A stretch of DNA of 18,672 bases from Candidatus Poseidoniia archaeon (GTDB taxonomy: Archaea; Thermoplasmatota; Poseidoniia; MGIII; CG-Epi1), in contig JAKURS010000011.1 in the NCBI GenBank assembly GCA_022449705.1, positions 1-18,672 of the forward strand. The letters are read 5' to 3'. This document shows positions 1 through 7,688 of this stretch, piece after piece. Both the position numbers and the translations under genes were made by a program. Positions within the stretch are counted from its first letter, which is position 1. The number at the start of each line of letters is the position of its first letter. The notes beneath the pieces are model-generated. The model searched no databases and was not told the DNA's origin. It saw nothing but the letters and a program-made list of their open reading frames with translations.

Positions 1-1153
1 GCTGGATGTTGTAGTCACCCTCGACCTGCACCTGAACTGCCGTCTGCACCAGCTCGCCGTTGCCCCCCTGCACAGTCACCTCGATGGTCAGCACGTCGCC
101 GGCATCGGCGCCGCTGGCAATAGTCACAGGGGCCCGGGCGTTGTCGGTCGAGCCGTACCCTTCTAGGAGGGTGTCGCCGCCAGCCGAAAAGGTCCAGCCA
201 CTGGGCGTGTTCTCCGGGGTGTCGCCCATGTACCACGCGCCGCGCGCGAGCTGGAAGTCAACATCGTCGGACCATTTGTTAGTGACCCTGAATTTGAGTA
301 TCACCGAGTCGCCCGGTCCCCCTGCGCCGAGCGGGGTCAGCGGTTCCAGCAGCAGCCCTTGGTACACCCGCACGTGTGTCGTCAGCTCCAGCTGCGCTGA
401 GACTGTCCCCTGCAGCTGTGAGCGGGCGGTCACCTGCACCGTCTGCGTCTCGCTGTAGCTGGCGTCGGACGGTGCGGTCACTTCTACAGTGACGTAGCCG
501 CTGGCATGGGCCGCCAGATCAATCTCGTCATCGTTATTCGCCATCTCCGCCTCCCAGCCGCCCGAGGCGCCATCTACCTCCAAATCAAAGCTGTCCTGGC
601 TATTGCCAGAGTTGGTCACCTTCAGCTGGTAGGTTGTAGCTTCGCCAATCTCGGCCGAGCCGTTGCCCACGACGCCTTCAGCGGTTACCAGCGTGACACC
701 CACCACCCGGCTCACCTCTATCTGCAGCTGGAGCTGCCGGTCCTCGTCCGGGTCACCCTCGGTCTGGTCATGGCAGTTCAGCTCGATGACATGGCTGCCG
801 TAGAGCGCACTTGTACGCGGCTCGACGCTTATCCTGATTCCTGAGCGCAGATCGTTGGCGGGCAAGTTGAACTCCAGCGATCGTGACTGCCCGCCCAGGT
901 CGTTGTTGCCATCACTTGACCACCACACCTCCAGCCCGTTGTTGGAGAGGTCGTCGGCATTCGGAATGGTAAGCCTGAAGCGCCGCTGGTCAGAGTTGAG
1001 GTTTTCCAGCTCGACCGTCAGGTTGGCCCAGGCGCCGCCCGGGTCGACGTCCGCCTCGCCGTCGGCGGGGGTGTCGAGCCGGAACTCGAAATCGCTCTGG
1101 GCGGCCTGCACGCCCGGCAGGAGCAGCAGCAGCGCAATCGCGAGCCAGCGCAT
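1..1153 (-). CDS. Secreted beta-sandwich (CARDB/NEW3-like) surface protein, C-terminus cut off by window edge
   Basis: The minus-strand frame is open from ATG at 1153 to base 1, about 384 residues, with no stop, so the C-terminus lies outside the window. Residues 1-18 (MRWLAIALLLLLPGVQAA) form a clean Sec signal peptide with an AxA-like cleavage site. The rest is acidic, cysteine-poor and beta-rich. A segment around residues 150-260 contains VTNSGNSQDSFDLEV, typical of archaeal CARDB/NEW3-type extracellular adhesion modules. Similar segments near 42-112 (LTVELENLNSDQRRFRL) and 265-380 (LKFRVTNKWSDDVDFQL) suggest three tandem sandwiches. The start is supported by a TATA-like octamer 24 nt upstream. 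It is divergent from the TatD-like gene. Function is unknown; a cell-surface or cell-envelope role is inferred. A C-terminal membrane anchor may lie beyond the window. Confidence 0.8.
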   Translation of the reverse strand, partial: MRWLAIALLLLLPGVQAAQSDFEFRLDTPADGEADVDPGGAWANLTVELENLNSDQRRFRLTIPNADDLSNNGLEVWWSSDGNNDLGGQSRSLEFNLPANDLRSGIRISVEPRTSALYGSHVIELNCHDQTEGDPDEDRQLQLQIEVSRVVGVTLVTAEGVVGNGSAEIGEATTYQLKVTNSGNSQDSFDLEVDGASGGWEAEMANNDDEIDLAAHASGYVTVEVTAPSDASYSETQTVQVTARSQLQGTVSAQLELTTHVRVYQGLLLEPLTPLGAGGPGDSVILKFRVTNKWSDDVDFQLARGAWYMGDTPENTPSGWTFSAGGDTLLEGYGSTDNARAPVTIASGADAGDVLTIEVTVQGGNGELVQTAVQVQVEGDYNIQ

Positions 1154-1209
1154 TGGGGGGGGCTCCCACACACCTATTCATATAACTGTTCCGCAACTCT
1201 GGCGACCGT
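1154..1209. promoter_or_regulatory. Bidirectional promoter with one shared, symmetric TATA-like box
   Basis: The 56-bp divergent gap holds a single A/T-rich octamer, TCATATAA at 1178-1185 (TTATATGA on the minus strand). Exactly 24 nt separate it from the ATG at 1153 on one side and from the TTG at 1210 on the other. Both distances fit an archaeal TATA box driving leaderless transcripts. No second box is visible, so both genes may use the same element. An 8-G run lies at 1155-1162, next to the minus-strand start. Confidence 0.6.
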
Positions 1210-2028
1210 TTGGAGATTACTGACGACCATTTCCACCTCGACCCGCGCGGACGGCGCGGTGACGCCGTGCGCGAGTTCCTGAAAGCGGGCGGCAGCCGGC
1301 TGGTGCTGGTCCACAAGCCCTACGGTGATTGGCAGAAGCTGCACCAGTTCGAGGCGCAGGTCGCTACGACGCTGAAACTTGCCGAGGAAGCACGCGAAGC
1401 TGGCGCGCAGGTAGCGGTAGTGGCTGCGCCGCACCCGGTCGCGCTGGTCAAGATGGCCGAAGTCTTGGGCCCAGTAGCGGCCGAAGACCTCTATTTAAAA
1501 GCTGTGGAGTATTGCTGTACGCTGGTGGACGCGGGTGAGCTGGCGGGACTGGGTGAGCTGGGGCGGCCGCACTTTCCCGTTGTGGAGAAGGCGTGGGAAC
1601 AGGCCAATCGTGTGCTGGAGGCAGCGCTGGCACGCACGCGTGACGCTGGTGGCGCAGCGGTACTGCATACTGAGTCGGGAACGCCAGAAGTTATGGCCGA
1701 GCTCGGCGCTATCGCCGACCGCGCGCGCTTCCCGAAGGCTCGGCTGGTGAAGCACTACGGCGGTCCTGGCGCGCTGGCGGAGCCGGCCGGGCTGGTCGTA
1801 TCGGTAATCGCCTCACGTAAGAATTTGCAGGCCGCCGCCGCCTCGGGAGCGGAGTTCATGCTCGAGACCGACTACCTCGATGACCCTGACCGGCCTGGCG
1901 CCGTCATGGGCCCGAAGACGGTACCGCGCCGCACGCGCGCCGCGCTGGAAAGCGGCGTGCTGGACCAGGAGCTGGCACGGCGAATTCATGTCGACCTGCC
2001 CGACCGGGTCTACGGCCGCTTCTCCTGA
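1210..2028 (+). CDS. TatD-related metal-dependent hydrolase (COG1099-like TIM barrel)
   Basis: This 272-residue protein belongs to the amidohydrolase/TatD-like TIM-barrel group, probably the archaeal COG1099 branch. Candidate metal ligands occur in the expected order: HxH in DDHFHLDP (His7, His9), the glutamate of GLGELG (Glu116), His153 in VLHTE, His182 in VKHYG and Asp221 in LETDYLDDP. Family members are hydrolases, some of them DNases; the actual substrate here is unknown. The start is TTG at 1210. No ATG or GTG lies upstream in frame before a TAA at 1183, the HxH motif follows at once, and a TATA-like box sits 24 nt before it. The gene ends 2 bp from the convergent Lhr stop codon. No signal peptide is seen, so it should be cytoplasmic. 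Confidence 0.85.
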   Translation: MEITDDHFHLDPRGRRGDAVREFLKAGGSRLVLVHKPYGDWQKLHQFEAQVATTLKLAEEAREAGAQVAVVAAPHPVALVKMAEVLGPVAAEDLYLKAVEYCCTLVDAGELAGLGELGRPHFPVVEKAWEQANRVLEAALARTRDAGGAAVLHTESGTPEVMAELGAIADRARFPKARLVKHYGGPGALAEPAGLVVSVIASRKNLQAAAASGAEFMLETDYLDDPDRPGAVMGPKTVPRRTRAALESGVLDQELARRIHVDLPDRVYGRFS

Positions 2029-2030
2029 AG

Positions 2031-5000
2031 CTACGCCTCGGCCGGCGCGGGGGACTGCTCGCCGCGTTTCGGCTCGCTGTCGCTAACCAGCAGTTGTTGC
2101 GGTTCATCCAGCTCCAGGTCCCATTCCAGATTGAGCCGCCACTGCCGTGCCCAGGCCTCAATGACGTGCCGCTCATGGGTCTCACCGACGAATCTGGTGA
2201 TGACGGCATCCTTGTTGCGCCGACTCATCTTGAACGCGCCGGTGCGTCGCGTGCCGGAGTAGATGACATAGCACGCTCCCAGTCCGAATTCCTGCCGGAT
2301 TTCGTTGGCAAAGTAATGCGCCAGCCGGTCTGCCTGGTGCAGGACGAAACTGCCTTGGAAAGCGTGGCCACGGACGCGCTGCAAATCTTCCTTCAGGAGC
2401 CACATCAGCGTGGCGTCGCCCTCCTGCAGGAAGCCCTTGACCAGTATCCCCTCCCGCTCGAGCTGCGCCAGTATGGCTCTGAGTTCAGCCATCGGAATCT
2501 CGCCCTTGACCAACAGCCCCAGCCGCTCGGCCGAGACGACGCCGAACTGCCGGATGAGCCGCTTCACGACCCGAAAGCGCGCCTCGTCACGCTCCAGGAC
2601 GCGTTGCACCGGCAGCGTGCGGTAGTAGCCGCGCGGCGTGCGTACCATGTGCAGTGAGTGGTAGAGCCGCGAGAGCATTGTCTTGAAGGTCTCCGGGTCG
2701 AGCCCGCTCCGCCGCAGCAGTTCATCGCGCGGCACGCCGCGCGAATCCACCGCGAGCGAGAGCAGCCGCCGGTCATCCGGCTCGGTCGGTACGTCGCGTG
2801 CGTCGCGATAGACCATAGCATCCTGCACGCTGCAGTAGGTGGCGTAGCCGGGAATCATCACCCCCAGCACCAGGTCGAACTCCTCGCCGTAGTCGCGGGG
2901 GTGGAAGAAACGTCCCTGGATGCGCAGCGAAAGTTCGTACTCCGACCGCAGCCCCCCCATCTCGCGGAACGCCTGGCGGGCGTCGGTGAAGCGGCGTTGT
3001 GGGTGGATGTGCTGGCGCCAGAGCAGGTAGCCGTCCAGCTCGCGCGCGCTGAACTGCTCTGCCATGACGGGTCCGTGGACCAGCCAGTCGCGCAGCGGCT
3101 GGTAGCCGGCGGAGATGAACATGTCACGTGCGTGCTGGCCAAGCTCGGAGACCGGTCGCCCCTCGACCCGCTTGACGCGAATCACGTCGCTGTTGAACTC
3201 GCGCTGGTAGCTGGCGTGTTCGTGCAGTGCCACCAAAACTTCCGGGAGCAGCTCGGGCTGCTCGAGCGACAGTTCACGTACCTCCAGCAGCCCCGACATG
3301 GCCCACATCTCGAGGAACCCGACCAGTATCCCGCCCCGGGTGACGGCGTGGGTCCAGGCGTCGCCATAGCGCGAGAACACTTCGCGCCGCAGGTGCACCA
3401 GCATTGGGTCACGCCACGACAGCACTCGCACTGGCCTGCCCTCGATCGGCGCCTGTAGCGCCTCCAGCTCCTCGCTCAGTGCATAGACGAACAGCCGCGT
3501 TGCGCCCGCCACGATGACGCGTGTCACTGCACCCTCTTCCTGCAGCTGGGAGAGCAGAGAGCGAAGCACGGCGAGTGGCAGGCAAGTCTCGCGCCGTAAC
3601 GGCGCGAAGCTCAGTGGCCCCAGGCTGTGCAGCACCTGCAGCAGCAGCTTGCGCTCCGGCTTCTCCGGCGTGTCGAACTCCTCCAGCAGCCGGTAGCGGT
3701 TGTGCGTGGTCCAAGGGTTGCGGTGGCGGTTGAAGCGGTGCAGTTGCAGGCTCTCCTCCAGGCCGCGCAGCGCTGGCTCGACCTGTTCGGGGTCACGCTC
3801 CAGCCGGGTCGAAATCTCATGGCGCGTCAATGGCGAATTGCGGGCGAGCAGCTCGACAATCGCCTCCGGTAGCTTCCCCGCCGGGGGGCGGCGGTAGAGC
3901 GCCTGATAAATGCCCACCCTATTCAACGGTGCGTACCTGAGCCGTCCGCCAGCGAAGCGCCCCTGTAGCAGTGCGTCGGAGTCGCGCCATTGCCACCACT
4001 CCTCGAGCGAAGGCTCCGCCAGCCGGTAGTAGGCGATGCGCGCCGAGGGAACATCGCCAAAGGCGTCGAACAGCTCCTGCAGGTTGGCGAAGCGGCGGAA
4101 CAGTTTGGCATCGAGGTAGCTGCGCAGCTGTTTCTCGGCGATGACGACCAGGTCACCGCGCGACTGTGCTTCGAGGTAGATGATGTCCTCCGCCAGCAGG
4201 TAATGCGGCGTCGGCCGTCCCAGCACGAAGTTACCCCCCTGCAGCGCACCGCGCTCCTCCAGCTCGTAGAGCGTTTGCTCGACCACCTGCTCCGGCAGCC
4301 GCAGCTCGATCGCCAGCTGCTCCGCGGACCGCGGGCCGCAATAACCCAGATAGGTGCTGACCAGCCAGTCGAGTGCCTTCTCGTAACTGGCAGCCGGAGC
4401 CGGCTCGCGCAGCCGCACCCCGTCGGGCAAGCGTGTCAGGAGGTAATGCTGCTCCAGCTCTTCCAGCGGCTTGCGGGCGCGCACTTTACGCCCTGCTTCC
4501 AGGCTCGTCAGAGCTTTCTGTGCCGGCTTCGAGAGCTGGTCACTGCGGCCATAGGCAGCGCGGAAATACGGAATGAATTCAGGGAGCGTGAAGAGCGGTT
4601 CAGTGTCACCGGTCCAGACGGACTCGACGTGCCCCCCTTCGATGAGTACTTCACACGTCTCGCGCAGCTCGCCCGTCGTCAACTCCGACAGGCGATAGAC
4701 CGACCGCTGCCGGTCCGCCAGCAGCGTCAGCCCGCCGGTCTCGCGAATGGCCTGCAGCACCCCCTCGGGCGAGTCAACCAGCGGCGCCTTCTCGTTGAAG
4801 TAGCTCTCGACTAGCTCGCGCTCGTAGCGCGCCCTGTCGCCACCATCCTGCTCCAGCACCCGCCCCAGCACCTGCGCGTGCAGCTCGCGCAATAACGCCG
4901 AGCGGTCTTCCATCAACACGATGTCGCTCATCCCGGAGAGGATGACGCCGTGCGCCAGCGGCGACGGCACCGTCGAGTAGGGACGGTAGCTGACGCTGCG

Positions 5001-7418
5001 CTCGCCGCTGGCGATGTCGGCTAGCACCTCGTGCGCGTGCTCCAGGTCAAACGCGTCGTGGAGCACCTCGCGGTACGCCTCCTCGAGCATCGGGAAGCTC
5101 GGGAGCTCATGGATTGCCTCCAGCACTTGCGAGGTGCGCAGTTGCTGTCGCGGCAGCGAAATCGCGTGCCCCTTGTAATTGCGCAGAACCATGAACGAGC
5201 GGTTGGCGCAGTGGCGAAAGCGCTGCGCGAATATCTCGGTGTTACGGATGGCGCGACGCAGCGTCGCCTCGAGGCCATCCGGGTCGAGCCTCTCGCCGAT
5301 GCCCTCCAGCTCCATGAATTCGGGGAAGGTGAGCAGGAACGCGTCATCGCTCAGCGAGATGCGCACCGACGCCTCCAGCTCCCGGCTGAGCTCATACGCG
5401 AACGCCCGCGCCAGTGCGTCGTTGACCCGCCGCCCGAAGGGGAAATGGAACACTGCCCCCCGCCGGCCGCGGTTGTCGATATAGCCCTCAACCAGTAGCT
5501 GCCGGTCCGACGGCACAAAACCGCACAGTTTCTGCTGCTCACGCAGGTGCGACAGGATAGTGCGCGCCGCTCCCGGGTCGAGCCGGAACTCCTCTTCGAG
5601 CCACGCCAGTGTTTCGCTCTCCAGCTCGCCCAGCCGCTCGCCGACGGCGGCGCGGAAGCGGCCGACCGCCTCGCTCAAGTCAAACGAGCGCGGTAGCATT
5701 TCGCCCGACCAAGACGGCACGGTCGGTTTGCGCCCCAGCCCGTCCTTGACGATGACCTGGGGGCCTTCGGCACTGAGGAATTGGTAGGTGCGGCCGCCCA
5801 GCACGAAGATGTCGTTGCGGCTCAGGTTCCCGACGAACTTCTCCGAGAGGTTGCCGATGTGCGCGCCACTCCCTTCCAGCACCACCGAGTAGTTGATTTC
5901 CTGCGGGATGGTGCCGATGTTCATGTTGTAAATCTGCCGCGCCCCGCGCTTGATGCCCAGCTCACTGCCATTGTACCACACTTTGGGGTAGACGCCGTGC
6001 TCGCTCAGCGACTCACCGCCGAGGAACTCAAGCAGCGCCTCCAGTTCGCTGCGGGTGAAATCGCGATAGGGGTGCGCGCCGCGGATGACCTCCAGCAGCT
6101 CTGCCGGCGTCCAGCGCTGGTCGAGCGACATGCCGATGATGCACTGTGCCAGCACGTCGGCCGGCTTCTGCGGGATGGCAACACGGTCAATCTCCCCGGC
6201 GTAGGCGGAGTTCACCAGCACCGCACACTCGACCAGGTCGTCGGGGTCAAAGACGACGAGCCGCCCTTTCGAAACTCGGTGCAGCGCGTGGCCGGCACGG
6301 CCGATGCGCTGCAATCCTTTCGCTATGGACTTGGGCGAGCCAACCTGCACTACCAGGTCGACGTACCCGATGTCGATGCCCAGCTCCAGACTGGTCGAGG
6401 TGACGACCGCGTCCATCTCGCCATCCTTCAGTTTCTGCTCGACATCCAGCCGCATTTCCTTTGACATCGAGCCATGGTGCGCTGCCAGCTTCTCGATGCC
6501 GCGCTCCTGCAATTGCAGCGCGACCGACTCGGTTCCAGCGCGGGTATTGGTGAAAATCAGCGTCGTGCGATGCGCTACGACCAAATCAGCGAGCAGGTCA
6601 TACATGCGCGAATTGATGACCTCAGTCGAGTGCTGCGTCAGGTCGTCGACCGGGCACAGGACACGCAGGTCGAGGTGCTTGCGCTCCTTTACGTCGACGA
6701 TGTTTACCGGCCGCGGCTTGCCACGTGACCAGCCGCCTAGGAAATGCGCGATTTCCTCAATCGGTGCCTGCGTTGCCGAGAGGCCGATGCGCACTGGGTC
6801 ACGGTCGAGCAGGTGCGCTAGCCGCTCGACCGAGAGCGAGAGGTGCGTGCCGCGCTTGTTGTTGGCGAGGTCGTGGATTTCGTCGAGAATGACGTAGCGC
6901 ACCAATCTGAGGTGCTCGCGGAATTTCTTCGACGAGAGCAGCAGTCCCAGGCTTTCGGGGGTGGTAATCAGGATATGTGGCGGCTTGCGCACCATCTTGG
7001 CTCGCTCCGAGAGTGAGGTGTCGCCGCTGCGTACTGCCACCTTCACCGCAGGGAACTCCCACCCGCGCTCCGCCGCGATTTCTTCCATCTCCGCCAACGG
7101 CTGCTTCAGGTTGCGGTCGATGTCGTTGGCGAGCGCCTTGAGCGGTGAGATGTAGAGCGCCTGTACCCCGCCCTCCAGCCTGCCGGCAGCTGCGCGCCGG
7201 AACAGGTCGTTCAGGATTGAGAGAAAGGCAGTGAGCGTCTTGCCCGAGCCGGTGGGCGAGGAGACCAGCACGTTCTTCCCGGCGTGGATCAGCGGCACCG
7301 CCATCGCCTGCGGCGGCGTCAGGTCGGCGAAGCGGCCATTGAACCACTCGCTGATGAGCGGCTCGAATTTTGCCAGCACTTCGACCTTACTCTTCCTAGC
7401 TTTAACGTATCTTACCAT
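2031..7418 (-). CDS. lhr: Giant Lhr-type superfamily 2 DNA helicase with C-terminal winged-helix/YcaQ-like extension
   Basis: This is a 1795-residue ATP-dependent nucleic-acid helicase of the Lhr family. Residues 1-380 hold the RecA pair: Walker A SSPTGSGKT (53-61), DEIH (179-182), LSAT (213-216), TNTRAGTES (290-298) and QRIGRAGH (370-377). A winged helix (about 430-470) and the Lhr core domain 4, with SWSGEMLPRSFD (569-580), complete an archaeal-style core of about 870 residues. The second half (about 870-1795) looks like tandem winged helices. Around 1250-1400, SWRDPMLVHLRREVF and GGILVGFLEMWAMSG resemble the HTH_42 (AlkZ/YcaQ) barrel found in bacterial Lhr C-terminal domains. Known Lhr proteins act in DNA repair; a repair role here is inferred. 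ATG at 7418 is chosen because longer in-frame starts run into the tRNA gene. The gene converges on the TatD-like gene with a 2-bp gap. Confidence 0.92.
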   Translation of the reverse strand: MVRYVKARKSKVEVLAKFEPLISEWFNGRFADLTPPQAMAVPLIHAGKNVLVSSPTGSGKTLTAFLSILNDLFRRAAAGRLEGGVQALYISPLKALANDIDRNLKQPLAEMEEIAAERGWEFPAVKVAVRSGDTSLSERAKMVRKPPHILITTPESLGLLLSSKKFREHLRLVRYVILDEIHDLANNKRGTHLSLSVERLAHLLDRDPVRIGLSATQAPIEEIAHFLGGWSRGKPRPVNIVDVKERKHLDLRVLCPVDDLTQHSTEVINSRMYDLLADLVVAHRTTLIFTNTRAGTESVALQLQERGIEKLAAHHGSMSKEMRLDVEQKLKDGEMDAVVTSTSLELGIDIGYVDLVVQVGSPKSIAKGLQRIGRAGHALHRVSKGRLVVFDPDDLVECAVLVNSAYAGEIDRVAIPQKPADVLAQCIIGMSLDQRWTPAELLEVIRGAHPYRDFTRSELEALLEFLGGESLSEHGVYPKVWYNGSELGIKRGARQIYNMNIGTIPQEINYSVVLEGSGAHIGNLSEKFVGNLSRNDIFVLGGRTYQFLSAEGPQVIVKDGLGRKPTVPSWSGEMLPRSFDLSEAVGRFRAAVGERLGELESETLAWLEEEFRLDPGAARTILSHLREQQKLCGFVPSDRQLLVEGYIDNRGRRGAVFHFPFGRRVNDALARAFAYELSRELEASVRISLSDDAFLLTFPEFMELEGIGERLDPDGLEATLRRAIRNTEIFAQRFRHCANRSFMVLRNYKGHAISLPRQQLRTSQVLEAIHELPSFPMLEEAYREVLHDAFDLEHAHEVLADIASGERSVSYRPYSTVPSPLAHGVILSGMSDIVLMEDRSALLRELHAQVLGRVLEQDGGDRARYERELVESYFNEKAPLVDSPEGVLQAIRETGGLTLLADRQRSVYRLSELTTGELRETCEVLIEGGHVESVWTGDTEPLFTLPEFIPYFRAAYGRSDQLSKPAQKALTSLEAGRKVRARKPLEELEQHYLLTRLPDGVRLREPAPAASYEKALDWLVSTYLGYCGPRSAEQLAIELRLPEQVVEQTLYELEERGALQGGNFVLGRPTPHYLLAEDIIYLEAQSRGDLVVIAEKQLRSYLDAKLFRRFANLQELFDAFGDVPSARIAYYRLAEPSLEEWWQWRDSDALLQGRFAGGRLRYAPLNRVGIYQALYRRPPAGKLPEAIVELLARNSPLTRHEISTRLERDPEQVEPALRGLEESLQLHRFNRHRNPWTTHNRYRLLEEFDTPEKPERKLLLQVLHSLGPLSFAPLRRETCLPLAVLRSLLSQLQEEGAVTRVIVAGATRLFVYALSEELEALQAPIEGRPVRVLSWRDPMLVHLRREVFSRYGDAWTHAVTRGGILVGFLEMWAMSGLLEVRELSLEQPELLPEVLVALHEHASYQREFNSDVIRVKRVEGRPVSELGQHARDMFISAGYQPLRDWLVHGPVMAEQFSARELDGYLLWRQHIHPQRRFTDARQAFREMGGLRSEYELSLRIQGRFFHPRDYGEEFDLVLGVMIPGYATYCSVQDAMVYRDARDVPTEPDDRRLLSLAVDSRGVPRDELLRRSGLDPETFKTMLSRLYHSLHMVRTPRGYYRTLPVQRVLERDEARFRVVKRLIRQFGVVSAERLGLLVKGEIPMAELRAILAQLEREGILVKGFLQEGDATLMWLLKEDLQRVRGHAFQGSFVLHQADRLAHYFANEIRQEFGLGACYVIYSGTRRTGAFKMSRRNKDAVITRFVGETHERHVIEAWARQWRLNLEWDLELDEPQQLLVSDSEPKRGEQSPAPAEA

Positions 7419-7457
7419 GGTTCCGGAAACATTAATCGCGTAGGTAGCAGCGAAGGG

Positions 7458-7466
7458 TGTAATAGA
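7458..7466 (-). promoter_or_regulatory. Possible TATA-like box for the Lhr gene
   Basis: The minus strand reads CTATTACAC here, the most A/T-rich stretch close to the start apart from ATTAATG itself. It would place transcription start about 15-20 nt before the ATG at 7418, giving a short leader without a Shine-Dalgarno sequence. The CTAATTAG at 7486-7493 is an alternative, more distant box. The assignment is weak. Confidence 0.25.
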
Positions 7467-7482
7467 CTTCCGGCGAAGCCAA

Positions 7483-7493
7483 AACCTAATTAG
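7483..7493 (+). promoter_or_regulatory. TATA-like box of the tRNA-Thr gene
   Basis: AACCTAATTAG lies 22-24 nt upstream of the first base of the mature tRNA (7516). It contains the perfect palindrome CTAATTAG. This is the position expected for an archaeal TATA box and leaves room for almost no 5' leader on the tRNA precursor. Confidence 0.45.
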
Positions 7494-7515
7494 AACCGGG
7501 CAGTCGCGCCGACGA

Positions 7516-7590
7516 GCCACCGTGGCTTAGAGGTATAGCGACGCCTTGGTAAGGCGTAGGTCGCGAGTTCAATTCTCGCCGGTGGCTCCA
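7516..7590 (+). tRNA. tRNA-Thr (anticodon GGT), CCA encoded
   Basis: The cloverleaf folds fully. The acceptor is GCCACCG (7516-7522) paired with CGGTGGC (7580-7586), 7 of 7 bp. The D stem is GCT/AGC. The anticodon stem is ACGCC/GGCGT around loop TTGGTAA (7546-7552), with anticodon GGT at 7548-7550 reading ACC and ACU. The variable loop is 5 nt. The T stem is GCGAG/CTCGC with loop TTCAATT. The discriminator base is U (7587), as in many archaeal tRNA-Thr, followed by an encoded CCA (7588-7590). There is no intron. The gene lies between the divergent Lhr gene and the convergent flpA end. Confidence 0.97.
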
Positions 7591-7593
7591 TGT

Positions 7594-7609
7594 CCCCCGG
7601 GAGAGGGGG
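7594..7609 (+). terminator. Short GC hairpin just after the tRNA
   Basis: CCCCC (7594-7598) can pair with GGGGG (7605-7609) around a 6-nt loop, starting 3 nt after the encoded CCA. No T-run follows, which archaeal termination normally prefers, so this is only a candidate 3'-end element. The remaining stretch up to 7688 shows no gene that I can recognise. Confidence 0.2.
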
Positions 7610-7688
7610 TCTGCCTAACGGCCGGACCTGCCAGAGAGCAACACGTCGTGGATTGCTTCCGGCATAGCGAAATCAGTTCGATGCGCCG

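Noticed and set aside
60..844. Plus-strand open frames at 60-458 and 506-844
   Set aside because: They oppose the uninterrupted secreted-protein frame on the minus strand, which has a signal peptide and a promoter; their translations show no recognisable domain.
1155..1162. Run of eight G as a possible phase-variation tract
   Set aside because: It is outside the coding region, single and short; a length change would move the promoter spacing slightly, but nothing else suggests a phase-variable locus.
2094..6897. Many plus-strand open frames of 60-275 codons across this stretch
   Set aside because: All are antisense to the Lhr gene and mirror its codon pattern; none has a motif or a promoter-like box.
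7419..7520. GTG start at 7520 for the Lhr helicase
   Set aside because: It would begin inside the tRNA-Thr gene. The ATG at 7418 gives a normal Lhr N-terminus shortly before the Q-motif and Walker A region.
7591..7688. Possible small RNA or C/D-box guide between the tRNA and flpA
   Set aside because: A CTGA is present on the minus strand, but there is no C box (RUGAUGA) at a suitable distance and no stable fold beyond the short GC hairpin.
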